Shown: piece by piece, positions 7,540 through 16,150 of the stretch | Layout: each line of letters begins with the position of its first letter | Position numbering within the stretch: the first letter of the stretch is position 1 | DNA from: Holophagaceae bacterium | GTDB taxonomy: Bacteria > Acidobacteriota > Holophagae > Holophagales > Holophagaceae | Direction of reading: 5' to 3' | Assembly (NCBI GenBank): GCA_009783055.1 | Contig: WRHW01000009.1 | Location: 1 to 60,903, forward strand | Length of the DNA stretch: 60,903 nt | The notes under the pieces: generated by a model | What the model was told of the DNA's origin: nothing | The model's input: the letters and a program-made list of their open reading frames with translations, nothing else | Database searches by the model: none | Made by a program: the position numbers and the translations under genes

Positions 7540-8526
7540 CTACACTGGCTCTCCGGCCCACTGGGTTGCGAAGGCCTCTCTGATTGTTTTCAAGTTGAAA
7601 GACGCTCCAAGGCACAGCCCTAGCTTGGCTAGAGCCGCCCATCTGGTATGCAATCCTCCAGCAATAGCTCCCATGGCGGCGGCCCTTTTACCTAGTTCGT
7701 AGGCCATAAGGTTTGTGGCTCCTGAAGCGCATTGGCTAGTGAGCACAACTGGGAGTTCCCTTTTTTGTGCGTCCTCAAACAACCTTACTAAGTCTGACCT
7801 TCCCATCGGCAGGTTACCTGCTCCGTATGCTTGGATCAGCACCCCCCTTGCCCAAGATGGGGCGATGTCCCAAGGCATACCTGGGTGTGGAGTATAGACT
7901 GCTATATTGCACTCTAAATGGTTGCCAATCTCCTTTGGCACCCTGCGCTCAAAGTTGCCCGCGTATGGATATATCTGTATCATCATCCCCAATTCGGCAA
8001 GATATGGCAGATTGGGAGAATCAAATGCACCATATCTATGGACGCTATTTTTATTTGCGGCCACGCCACGTATCCAGTGGTCGCCAAAACATATTCCTAC
8101 CTCAGCTATTCCCTTGGTCGCCAGAGTGACTGCATCGATCAAGTTGCTTCTTGCATCACTTCGAACATAGGCCAGTGGGCGTTGCGAGCCTGTTATTACT
8201 ATTGGAATATCCAAGTCGGATAGCGTAAAGCCTAGCACAGATGCTGTAAATGCCATAGTATCTGTTCCATGAATAACTACCACGCCATGATATTTAGTAC
8301 TGCGTTCACGGATGAAGTTGGATATGAGCAAGATATTTTCTGGCTCTATGCTCGAACTGTCGCAGTTGAATAGTACTTCTAATTCTAGGTCTGCTATCTC
8401 AGCCAATTCAGGCAATTGGGTAAGAATTTGATCTAGAAATGTCCCCGGAGCCAGATAGCCTGAGTCTTCTGAAGGAGCCATACCAAGCGTACCGCCAGTG
8501 TGAATCATAAGGATGTGGGGACGCAA
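7540..8526 (-). CDS. ansA: Type I (cytoplasmic) L-asparaginase
   Basis: The 328-residue protein has the catalytic TGGT loop at residues 10-13 (MIHTGGTLGM) and HGTDTMAF near residue 85, carrying the second Thr and Asp of the active site. ITGSQRPL is also conserved. No signal peptide is present, so the cytoplasmic type I form is likely. It hydrolyses L-asparagine to aspartate and ammonia. The start is TTG at 8526, five bases after an ideal AGGAGG; no better ATG is available. It lies upstream of nothing obviously related. Confidence 0.9.
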   Translation of the reverse strand: MRPHILMIHTGGTLGMAPSEDSGYLAPGTFLDQILTQLPELAEIADLELEVLFNCDSSSIEPENILLISNFIRERSTKYHGVVVIHGTDTMAFTASVLGFTLSDLDIPIVITGSQRPLAYVRSDARSNLIDAVTLATKGIAEVGICFGDHWIRGVAANKNSVHRYGAFDSPNLPYLAELGMMIQIYPYAGNFERRVPKEIGNHLECNIAVYTPHPGMPWDIAPSWARGVLIQAYGAGNLPMGRSDLVRLFEDAQKRELPVVLTSQCASGATNLMAYELGKRAAAMGAIAGGLHTRWAALAKLGLCLGASFNLKTIREAFATQWAGEPV

Positions 8527-8577
8527 ACCTGCCTCCTATGTCGTTGTATAAAAGGTATCATCTGGTAAAAAAAAGTG

Positions 8578-9264
8578 CTACAAGCTCCCGCCCACTTCCC
8601 AGTCTTCAAAAGACCTAAAACTGTAGTAATTATCAGAGCCGACTATTATGTGATCAACAAGCGGAATATTCATCGTTTCGCCAGCCGCTCTCAGTTTGGC
8701 TGTCAAGCGCCTGTCTTCTCGACTTGGCTCGGTACATCCGCTTGGGTGGTTGTGAAATGCTATGGCTGTAGTCGCTCCGTATCTGAGAGCCTCCTTAAAA
8801 AATTCCCTTGGTGTCACCATCGTCCCTTTTGCAGTACCTTTGCTCAAAATTCGCTCCGCAATCAATTCGCTCTTGATATTTAGAGCAAGCAGACCAAAGT
8901 GTTCTTCTGTCCAGCCTGTACAGTGGTCTAGCAAGTATTCCCCGGCCTCTCGTGGAGAGCTAATTCTCTTTTTGGCGTTGCCTCTCTTTGATCGTCGCAC
9001 TAGTTCCTGAACTGCCCACAACTGTCCTATTTTGGCAGGCCCAATGCCCTTTAGTTCTTTTAGCTCTTCTAAGCCAAGAGCCATGAGTCCTACAAATCCA
9101 TTTGTCTGAGATAGTATTTCGTACGCGATTTCAATGATGCTCTTTCCTTTTCGTCCGGAACCCCAGAGAAGGGCTAATAGTTCTGCATCGCTCAGTTCAT
9201 TACCGCGACCTGCAAATAGCCTCTCGCGTGGTCTTTGTTCGGGTGCAATATCAGAAATTTTCAT
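8578..9264 (-). CDS. radC: RadC family JAB-domain protein
   Basis: This 228-residue protein has an N-terminal helix-hairpin-helix region (LMALGLEELKELKGIGPAKIGQL) and a C-terminal JAB1/MPN-like domain. The metal motif AIAFHNHPSGCTEPSREDRRLT contains the JAMM His-x-His and Asp. The family is annotated as DNA repair protein RadC, but its biochemical role is not settled and a repair function is doubtful. It is followed, in minus-strand order, by ansA. Confidence 0.92.
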   Translation of the reverse strand: MKISDIAPEQRPRERLFAGRGNELSDAELLALLWGSGRKGKSIIEIAYEILSQTNGFVGLMALGLEELKELKGIGPAKIGQLWAVQELVRRSKRGNAKKRISSPREAGEYLLDHCTGWTEEHFGLLALNIKSELIAERILSKGTAKGTMVTPREFFKEALRYGATTAIAFHNHPSGCTEPSREDRRLTAKLRAAGETMNIPLVDHIIVGSDNYYSFRSFEDWEVGGSL

Positions 9265-9306
9265 AGCAGTATCTTTAGAAATTTCCCTAAAATAATCATC
9301 TATCCC

Positions 9307-9621
9307 CTACTGTCCATTGCCCACTTTTCTCTTATCAACGGTCAGGAATGGCTTGATCGAAAGAAAAGTTTTTTCTCCCATCCCTCGTACATTCATTATT
9401 TCCTCAATTTTTTTGAATGGGCCATGCGCTTTTCTGAATTCAACTATTTGGTCTGCCATTTTTTCACCAATTTTTGGAATCTGCATAAGCTCTGTCCTAG
9501 TGGCGGTGTTGATGTTGACAGGTCGAATTGGCCCCTCTTTTTGTTGAGCGTAGAGAAACGCCGACGAGACAAGTCCGAGGAATACAATTGCAATTGGTCG
9601 CAATAGATGTAACAAACTCAT
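9307..9621 (-). CDS. ComEA-like secreted helix-hairpin-helix protein
   Basis: The start is the ATG at 9621 (MSLLHLLRPIAIVFLG), directly after GGGGGG; the longer frame adds residues before the signal peptide. A signal sequence ending near LYAQQ is followed by VNINTATRTELMQIPKIGEKMADQIVEFRKAHGPFKKIEEIMNVRGMG given here in outline: two helix-hairpin-helix units, the ComEA DNA-binding fold. Family members bind incoming DNA during transformation, though small homologues of this kind are also present in non-competent species. Length (104 residues) is normal for single-domain forms. Confidence 0.85.
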   Translation of the reverse strand: MSLLHLLRPIAIVFLGLVSSAFLYAQQKEGPIRPVNINTATRTELMQIPKIGEKMADQIVEFRKAHGPFKKIEEIMNVRGMGEKTFLSIKPFLTVDKRKVGNGQ

Positions 9622-9726
9622 AGTCCCCCCTAATTTGCCAAAAGGTTTAACTGTCAACTGCTACCAAAGTGTAATAAAAAGTTGTACTCTGGGTTTGTCA
9701 GTAGTCAGTTGCTAGTTGCCATGGAA

Positions 9727-9774
9727 CTTGCAAAATTGATCTTTGCAAGCTACCACACTGTAATATTATATAAT
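9727..9774 (+). promoter_or_regulatory. Hairpin and -10 element upstream of HD-GYP genes
   Basis: A perfect eight-base-pair stem CTTGCAAA / TTTGCAAG lies at 9727-9749. It is followed by TATAAT at 9769-9774, 36 bases before the first HD-GYP start. A matching -35 at ordinary spacing is not clear, so the stem may be an operator or activator site. This is inference from position. Confidence 0.35.
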
Positions 9775-9809
9775 AATGGTATTGCAAGTTTGCGATCGAG
9801 CCAATTCCC

Positions 9810-11030
9810 ATGATAAAAAAAGTAAAGACTACAGAACTGAGACTAGGGATGTACATCCATGATCTAAATGTACCTTGGTTAGAGCATGGATTTGTCCTTA
9901 ACCATTTTATGTTGCAATACGACAAGCAGATAGAAAAAATAATGCACGCAAATATTTTGGAAGTGCTCATAGACACTGAAAGGGGGCTCGACCATGCACA
10001 CGCCCCTACTGTTGAAGAGGCCGAAACCGCTTTGATGGGCAAAATGATTACTGCTGTTTCAGCAGAGACCAACGAGAATATGGCCAGCGAATTAAAGGTT
10101 CACTGGGCAGAGTCAAAGAAAATCCAACAAGAGGCGATGAAGACGGTCAGCAATATCCTCAATGACGTGCGAATAGGTGCGCAGGTCAATATCAAAAAAG
10201 CTACTCCTGTCGTTTCTAGTATTGCAGATGCTATTTTGGGGAATGATGGCACCCTGGTAAGCCTGTGCAGGATAAAGAACCGAGACGCTTATACTTTTCA
10301 GCACTCTGTCAGTGTTTCAGCCCTCCTTATCACGCTCTGTCATTCGATGGGAGGTTTTAGCAAGGGCGAATTAATTGACATTGGGCTTGGGGGCTTGTTC
10401 CATGACGTTGGAAAGATGAAGGTTCCTGACGAAGTCCTCAATAAGCCAGGCCGTCTGACCGATGATGAGTTTTCAATTATGAGGACACATGTGAGGAAGG
10501 GGCTAGAATACCTGCAAGCAGAACACGGCCTGAGCGATTTCGCTCTTCAAGTGGCCGCTGAGCACCATGAAAGATTTGATGGCACGGGATACCCTCGAGG
10601 GCTGGCTAATAGAGAAATATCGAAGATTGGTCAAATGGCCTCAATAGTCGATGTCTATGATGCAATTACATCTATCAGGGTTTACCACTCTGCCTTGGAG
10701 CCTTCGGATGCTCTTAAGCGTATATTTGAATGGGCTGGGCGACACTTCGACGAAGTATTGGTACATAGTTTTATTAAGGCAATTGGCATTTACCCCGTTG
10801 GATCGCTAATACGACTGACAAGTGGTCGCCTGGCGGTGGTTTTGAGGCAAGGTGAAGAAAATCTGCTACAGCCTTTTGTGCGGATAGTATATAACGCCGC
10901 CGGTGGACACAGACTGCCTCCCCATGACCTCAACCTAGCAGATGCAAATTGCCAAGAACAAATTGTAGGATATGAATTACCTGAAAGCTGGGGCATTGAT
11001 CCAATCAAGTTCATAGGAAAAGGCGCGTGA
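9810..11030 (+). CDS. DUF3391 / HD-GYP phosphodiesterase, copy 1
   Basis: The 406-residue protein starts with a DUF3391 domain (LRLGMYIHDLNVPWLEHGF; VLIDTERGLD). An HD-GYP domain follows: the HD pair in GGLFHDVGKMKVPDEVLNKPGRL near residues 195-215, then AEHHERFDGTGYPRGL with the GYP signature near residue 260. HD-GYP proteins hydrolyse cyclic di-GMP through a metal centre. No membrane segment is present, so it is cytosolic. A same-length paralogue follows 30 bases later in the same direction, so the two are probably co-transcribed. The C-terminal 70 residues (LTSGRLAVVLRQGEENLLQPFVRIVY) are shared by both. Confidence 0.92.
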   Translation: MIKKVKTTELRLGMYIHDLNVPWLEHGFVLNHFMLQYDKQIEKIMHANILEVLIDTERGLDHAHAPTVEEAETALMGKMITAVSAETNENMASELKVHWAESKKIQQEAMKTVSNILNDVRIGAQVNIKKATPVVSSIADAILGNDGTLVSLCRIKNRDAYTFQHSVSVSALLITLCHSMGGFSKGELIDIGLGGLFHDVGKMKVPDEVLNKPGRLTDDEFSIMRTHVRKGLEYLQAEHGLSDFALQVAAEHHERFDGTGYPRGLANREISKIGQMASIVDVYDAITSIRVYHSALEPSDALKRIFEWAGRHFDEVLVHSFIKAIGIYPVGSLIRLTSGRLAVVLRQGEENLLQPFVRIVYNAAGGHRLPPHDLNLADANCQEQIVGYELPESWGIDPIKFIGKGA

Positions 11031-11060
11031 TGTAAAAATTCCGAGTTTGGCATCTATATC

Positions 11061-12281
11061 ATGATCAAAAAAGTCAATACTTCAGACCTCAAAGTTGGAA
11101 TGTTTATCCACGATTTGAACGTGCCGTGGCTTCAACACAATTTTGCCAGCAATCGCTTTATGCTCCTTACAGAAAAGCAAATTGAAAAGATTGTTAAGCT
11201 ACAAATATCTGATGTTTTGATTGACACTTCCAAAGGACGGGATGCAACCCATGCCCCAACAAAGGAAGAGGCAGAATCTGAGCTGATGGAAATGATTTTA
11301 GACATTGCCTCAGAGCCTGACCCCGTGTCCAAAGCAAACAATCTGGAAATGCAGTGGGCAGAATCTAAGCAAATTCACACTGAAGCAGTAAAAGTTGTTA
11401 GCGATGTCCTCACAGATGCCCGCATTGGCAAGCACGTCAGCGTCGAAAAAGCGGCTCCAATAGTTTCAGACATAACAAAGGCAGTATTAGGCAACGACGG
11501 CACGTTGGTTAGCCTTTGTCGAATTAAGCAACGAGATTCATATACTTTTCAGCATTCTGTTAGCATCTCTGCCCTGCTAGTGACTTTTTGCAATGCAGTT
11601 GGAGGCTATAGCGAGGATGAACTGCATGAGATTGGCCTAGGAGGACTTTTTCACGATGTAGGCAAAATGAGGATTCCCAACCAAATCCTAAACAAACCCG
11701 GAAAGCTGTCTGACTCCGAATTTGCAGTGATGAGGAGTCACGTTACTGAAGGCGTAGAATATCTCCGGGCAGGGCATTCTTTAAGTGAATCTACGATGAA
11801 AATTGTTGAAGAACACCACGAGAGGTTTGATGGTTCCGGATATCCAAGGGGAATTTCTAGGAGTGCTATATCGCGGATTGGACAAATGGCTTCCATCGTC
11901 GATGTCTATGATGCAATCACTTCTATCCGGGTTTACCACAAAGCTCTCGAGCCAATAAATGCAATGCAACTTATTTACGAATGGGGTGGGAAACATTTTG
12001 ATAACTCACTTGTACATCAATTCATTAAAGGAGTTGGAATTTATCCCGTGGGGTCGTTAGTTCGCCTAGAAAGTGCTAGGCTTGCGGTTGTTTTGCGACA
12101 GGGGCAAAACAACTTGCTAAAACCTCTCGTAAGGCTTGTGTTTGATACTCGGTTGGGCTACCAATTGCCCCCAACTGACTTAGACTTAGCTACTCCAAGT
12201 TGCCAAGATATTATTGTGGGCTACGAAGTTCCGACCACTTGGGGGATAGACCCATTCCACTTCATTGGAAAAGGAAAATAA
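11061..12281 (+). CDS. DUF3391 / HD-GYP phosphodiesterase, copy 2
   Basis: This is a tandem paralogue of the preceding gene with exactly the same length. It has the same domain order: DUF3391 (LKVGMFIHDLNVPWLQHNF), HD pair in GGLFHDVGKMRIPNQILNKPGKL, and EEHHERFDGSGYPRGI. All visible catalytic signatures are kept in both copies, so both could hydrolyse cyclic di-GMP. Most differences are in the linker around residues 80-110. The equal lengths and close spacing point to tandem duplication, with divergence since then. It is followed by a long repeat-rich gap. Confidence 0.92.
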   Translation: MIKKVNTSDLKVGMFIHDLNVPWLQHNFASNRFMLLTEKQIEKIVKLQISDVLIDTSKGRDATHAPTKEEAESELMEMILDIASEPDPVSKANNLEMQWAESKQIHTEAVKVVSDVLTDARIGKHVSVEKAAPIVSDITKAVLGNDGTLVSLCRIKQRDSYTFQHSVSISALLVTFCNAVGGYSEDELHEIGLGGLFHDVGKMRIPNQILNKPGKLSDSEFAVMRSHVTEGVEYLRAGHSLSESTMKIVEEHHERFDGSGYPRGISRSAISRIGQMASIVDVYDAITSIRVYHKALEPINAMQLIYEWGGKHFDNSLVHQFIKGVGIYPVGSLVRLESARLAVVLRQGQNNLLKPLVRLVFDTRLGYQLPPTDLDLATPSCQDIIVGYEVPTTWGIDPFHFIGKGK

Positions 12282-12688
12282 TGCACTAGGTCGGGATTTG
12301 CCTGCATAACGAAGGTGACGCAGGAAAATAACCTGCTAGTGTGCCTCCAAGTCTGCCAAATTTATAGTGGTTGGCGTAACAGCCTTCATAATCAAAAACC
12401 TATCGGTATCCTTCGGATACGCGAGACTGCCACGCCAAACACTTTTAGAAACTTGAGATTTCGGGCACGCTTGCTGGTATCTTGTTTTCTTCACCTTCCT
12501 TCTGCGGGCCCCACATTCGCCTTTCCGTTATACCAAGTTGTTTCCCGGTTGGGTGCTACTTGGTATAACAGCTATATTGGTCAAAACCTAAAGATTGTCT
12601 TCCAAGTTAGGCTACTCGGGTGCTACTTGGTATAATACCTAGATGATTGATAATACATTGTTGAAAATTTTGGAAAGGGACAAACCGG
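12282..12688. repeat. Repeat-filled intergenic region (R4, two R1 copies)
   Basis: No convincing gene is present. An R4 block is at 12290-12372 (GGATTTGCCTGC ... GTGCCTCCAAGTCTGCC..ATTTATAGTGG); its inverted partner is at 35176-35260. A GTATCC-TTC-GGATAC hairpin is at 12406-12420. A complete R1 palindrome is at 12528-12568, and a second, left-degenerate R1 at about 12600-12636. The biotin-carboxylase homologue starts 52 bases further on, after GGAAAGGGA. Confidence 0.7.
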
Positions 12689-14182
12689 ATGGCAGTTACA
12701 AAAATCCTAGTGGCAAATCGGGCAGAAATTGCTACAAGAATTATCCGAACCTGTCGGGAGATGAAAATACCTACAGTTGCCGTGTTTTCTGATGCAGACC
12801 GAGGCGCAATGCACGTTCGCCTAGCCCAAGAATCTATCCCAATTGGAAAGACTCCTACATCCAGCGGATATGCGGATGTAGAAAAAATTATTGCCGCCGC
12901 AAAAACTGTTGGAGCTGATACTATCCACCCCGGATGTAGCTTTATGAGTTGTGATCCCTACGCCGCTCGCAAAATAATAGATGCCGGGATAGTTTGGATT
13001 GGGCCCTCGCCGGAAATCCTCGAAATTATGGGAAACAAAATAGAAGCCAGAAAAATTGCCGAAAGTGTCGGTGTGCCTGTGCTTCCTGCAGTTGTTGGTC
13101 AAATGCCTGATGAAACCCTTTTTGATGAAGCTCAAAAGCTGGGTTTTCCACTTATGATTAAAGCCGTCAAGGGCGAACATGGAAAGGGGATCCGCCTCAT
13201 TAAATCCATTATTGAGTTGCAGAGAAGTCTGCCTTGGGTCAAGGGGGATGCTATTGTCCACTTTGAAGATGATCAAATCTATTTAGAAAAGGCTCTTCAA
13301 AAGCCCCACCATATCGAAGTTCAAATCATGGCAGACCAATTTGGCAACGTCGTGCATTTTTGGGAGAGAGACTGTAGCATCCAACGCCGTTTTCAGGAAG
13401 TCTTGGAAGAGGCACCCAGCCCATTCGTTAGTCCCGAACTCAGAAAGAGCATGTGTGAAGCCGCCGTCACCATAGCAAAAAAGGTGGGATATGTAGGTAC
13501 TGGAACGGTCGAATTTCTTGTAGATGAAAACCATAATTATTACTTTTTAGAAATGACTTGTCGCATTCAGGGTAGCCACCAGGTTACAGAATGGATTACC
13601 GGTCAAGACATCATCAGGTGGCAAATTGACATAGCCCGAGGCGAAAAATTGCCCATGAAACAAGCAGATATACCTCTTTGGGGACATGCTATTCAGGCGC
13701 GCATCAATGCGGAAGACCCTGTAAGAGATTTTGCTCCATCCAGTGGACGTATCAGCTATTTGCGCACCCCAGCCGGTCGCAACATCAGAAATGATTCCGG
13801 TGTCTACAACGGTTGGACACTTTCACCATCCTACGCACCAACGCTATCAAAATTAAGTTCTTGGGGATTATCCAGAGGTGAAGCTATCAGAAGAATGGCG
13901 ACAGCACTGTCCGAATACAGAGTGGGAGGAGTGCGAAACAATATCGCATTTCAAAAAGCTCTTAACGAACATTCAGCATTCCAGAGGGGCGAAACCAATA
14001 CAGCAATGCTAGACAATAACTGGTGGGGTACCCCAGAGCTTGGAGACCTAAAGTTTGTCGTAGCCGCCGCACTTTTTGACGAATTGGAGATGGAAGAGAT
14101 GCGTGCACAGCAACCTGTGGGCAGGAATGGCAATGCAGAGCCATCTAATTGGAAAACTCACGGAAAATTTAATCGGATATGA
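12689..14182 (+). CDS. Biotin carboxylase homologue with altered active site
   Basis: The 497-residue chain aligns along its whole length with the AccC/PccA biotin carboxylase fold: KILVANRAEIATRI, the central ATP-grasp domain, and a C-terminal domain with HAIQARINAEDP. Using E. coli AccC as reference, Lys116, Lys159, His209, Glu276, Glu288, Arg292 and Arg338 equivalents are present. Several others are not. The glycine-rich loop GGGGRGM reads GEHGKGI. His236 and Lys238 read Phe235 and Glu237 (QRRFQEV). EMNTRIQVEHPVTE reads EMTCRIQGSHQVTE, so Asn290, Val295 and Glu296 become Thr, Gly and Ser. YDSMIGKL reads YAPTLSKL. Lys238 and Glu296 contact bicarbonate in AccC, so normal carboxylation is doubtful. 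It is followed nine bases later by an intact biotin carrier gene; no carboxyltransferase is in the window. Confidence 0.85.
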   Translation: MAVTKILVANRAEIATRIIRTCREMKIPTVAVFSDADRGAMHVRLAQESIPIGKTPTSSGYADVEKIIAAAKTVGADTIHPGCSFMSCDPYAARKIIDAGIVWIGPSPEILEIMGNKIEARKIAESVGVPVLPAVVGQMPDETLFDEAQKLGFPLMIKAVKGEHGKGIRLIKSIIELQRSLPWVKGDAIVHFEDDQIYLEKALQKPHHIEVQIMADQFGNVVHFWERDCSIQRRFQEVLEEAPSPFVSPELRKSMCEAAVTIAKKVGYVGTGTVEFLVDENHNYYFLEMTCRIQGSHQVTEWITGQDIIRWQIDIARGEKLPMKQADIPLWGHAIQARINAEDPVRDFAPSSGRISYLRTPAGRNIRNDSGVYNGWTLSPSYAPTLSKLSSWGLSRGEAIRRMATALSEYRVGGVRNNIAFQKALNEHSAFQRGETNTAMLDNNWWGTPELGDLKFVVAAALFDELEMEEMRAQQPVGRNGNAEPSNWKTHGKFNRI

Positions 14183-14191
14183 GGATGATGT

Positions 14192-14737
14192 ATGAAGAGA
14201 ACACTTAAGATAGGCGATGAAAGCCACGAACTTGAGATGTATCGCCACAGTGGCGCAATAACTATGGTCTGGGATGGAGAAGAAATCCCGGTAGATATTG
14301 TTCGTGTAGAGCCAACTAGCTATTCGGTAATTATTGATAAGCGAAGCGTAGGCATTAATGTTGACCGCCTTCGCATTTCAGAGGACCCAGACCTGCACGG
14401 GTTTAGGGGTAGCTATCATGCAGGTGCTCTTGAGTTTACTCTTCAGGATCCAAACAAGAGATTGCTTGCAGAAGCAATGGCAAAAGCTCCCCTATCTGGT
14501 GGTAGTACTGTTAAAGCCCAGATGCCAGGTAAGTTGATGAAGTACTTTGTAAAAGAAGGTGAAATAGTAGAAGAAGGGCAACCACTCTTCATTTTAGAAG
14601 CAATGAAAATGGAAAATGAATACAGGGCTACCAAGGCCGGGCGGGTATCTAAAATACATGCAAAAGAGGGTTCAAGTTTGGAGATATATACACTTGTGAT
14701 GACATTAGAACCATTTGAAACAAAGGACGCAACTTAA
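14192..14737 (+). CDS. Biotin carboxyl carrier (biotin/lipoyl-binding) protein
   Basis: This 181-residue protein has an N-terminal beta domain (residues 1-100: LKIGDESHELEMYRHSGAITMVWDGEEIPVDI in outline). That domain is like the BT/BCCP linker region of acyl-CoA carboxylases. A C-terminal biotinyl domain follows: MPGKLMKYFVKEGEIVEEGQPLFILEAMKMENE, with the biotin-accepting Lys in AMKM. All biotin-domain features are intact, unlike the active site of the partner gene nine bases upstream. The pair resembles split propionyl- or acetyl-CoA carboxylase subunits. Its real substrate cannot be told here. Confidence 0.88.
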   Translation: MKRTLKIGDESHELEMYRHSGAITMVWDGEEIPVDIVRVEPTSYSVIIDKRSVGINVDRLRISEDPDLHGFRGSYHAGALEFTLQDPNKRLLAEAMAKAPLSGGSTVKAQMPGKLMKYFVKEGEIVEEGQPLFILEAMKMENEYRATKAGRVSKIHAKEGSSLEIYTLVMTLEPFETKDAT

Positions 14738-14767
14738 TATCACAGTGAGGTAGGGCGCGAGAGTGTA

Positions 14768-16123
14768 ATGAAGCATACAATCATTGTAGGAGCTGGCAAG
14801 TCTGGATTGGCCGTTGCAAGGCATTTGTTTGCCAATGGAGTGCCTTCAGTATTGACTGATAGCAATCCGAACCCTGACAAAAATTTGTTATCCCAGCTTG
14901 CAGAGTGGGAAGTGCAAGGGTTTTGGGGCAGTCATCCAATCACTCTTCTCGACAATGCAAACGAAGTAGTTCTCAGCCCAGTTATCAACCCAAACATCCC
15001 TTTTGTCCAAGAAGCAATCAGGCGCGGCATCCCCGTTATCGGCGAACTAGAATTGGCGCATAGGGTTTTGCGAGCAAAAGACCCAACAGCTATCATATTG
15101 GCAATAACTGGCACAAATGGCAAAAGCACAACTACCGACCTAACGGCACATTTGCTCAAGTCAGATGGTATCCCCGCAATCGCCTGTGGCAACATTGGCC
15201 ATACCTTTTTGGACGCAGTAAATTCCGCAGAGTCAGGTTCGCGCTTTGTTGTTGAATGTTCCAGTTATCAACTTGAAACTGTGCATAGTTTTAGGGCAGA
15301 TGGAGCTACAATTCTCAACCTAACTCCCGACCACCTCCAGCGACATGGCACTATGACTGCATATCTGAAAGCAAAACTTCGCATTTTTGAAAGACAGGTA
15401 CAGACAGACTTGAGCATAATACCCAGTAATGCAGACTTTCAAACACCTGCCTCACCTTGCAGTCAGATGGCAAAGTTCGGGTGGCATAGCATAGAAGGCC
15501 AAGGAGCTTGGTGCGATCAGGAAGGTAACTTGTTATTTCGGTCTGCCGATGAAGTTATAACAAACTTGATCAATCGATCAGAATTGTTGATCCCAGGAGA
15601 TCACAATGTAGAAAATAGCCTAGTAGCTATCTTGCTGGCTACTCATGGGGGAGCCACTGTTTCTGCCCTGCGTTTAGGACTTAGGACATATCCAGGATTG
15701 AGACATCGTCTGGCCTTTTGTGGTGAAAAGGATGGAATAAGAGCTTACAACGATTCCAAAGGGACGAATGTAGAAGCCACCTTGACCGCAATTCATGCCC
15801 TGAATGGCCCAATAATCCTCTTGCTGGGCGGTGAAGATAAAGGAAGTAGCTATTGCCCCTTAATTAATGCTCTTGATGGCAAATTAAAACAAACAATTTT
15901 CCTAGGAGATGCCATTCCGATGCTGGTGAGGGATTTAGGAAACCTGCCTCACTATATCTGCAAAGATTTTGATGGTGCTGTTGCTAGAGCATTTGAATTA
16001 GCTATTCCGGGGGATCAAATCCTACTCAGCCCAGCCTGTGCCAGTTTTGACCAATTCAAAAATTTTGAAGCAAGGGGCGAGAGATTTGAATACCTGGTGA
16101 ATGAGTGGATTGCTTCAAAATAA
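14768..16123 (+). CDS. murD: UDP-N-acetylmuramoylalanine--D-glutamate ligase
   Basis: This is a Mur ligase of 451 residues, the usual MurD length. A Rossmann-like N-terminus (IIVGAGKSGLAVARHL) precedes the ATP loop AITGTNGKSTTTDL near residues 113-123. MurD-type SSYQLET and the late motifs YNDSKGTNVEAT and ILLLGGEDKGSSY follow. It adds D-Glu to UDP-MurNAc-L-Ala in the cytoplasm. It lies outside any dcw cluster, 30 bases after the biotin carrier gene, and may be co-transcribed with it. Confidence 0.94.
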   Translation: MKHTIIVGAGKSGLAVARHLFANGVPSVLTDSNPNPDKNLLSQLAEWEVQGFWGSHPITLLDNANEVVLSPVINPNIPFVQEAIRRGIPVIGELELAHRVLRAKDPTAIILAITGTNGKSTTTDLTAHLLKSDGIPAIACGNIGHTFLDAVNSAESGSRFVVECSSYQLETVHSFRADGATILNLTPDHLQRHGTMTAYLKAKLRIFERQVQTDLSIIPSNADFQTPASPCSQMAKFGWHSIEGQGAWCDQEGNLLFRSADEVITNLINRSELLIPGDHNVENSLVAILLATHGGATVSALRLGLRTYPGLRHRLAFCGEKDGIRAYNDSKGTNVEATLTAIHALNGPIILLLGGEDKGSSYCPLINALDGKLKQTIFLGDAIPMLVRDLGNLPHYICKDFDGAVARAFELAIPGDQILLSPACASFDQFKNFEARGERFEYLVNEWIASK

Positions 16124-16150
16124 CTAATTTCAAAAAATTTGCTATCTAAC

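Noticed and set aside
12315-12635. 106-codon plus-strand frame before the biotin-carboxylase homologue
   Set aside because: It is built largely from R4 and R1 repeat sequence and ends inside an R1 element, so it is unlikely to be a gene.
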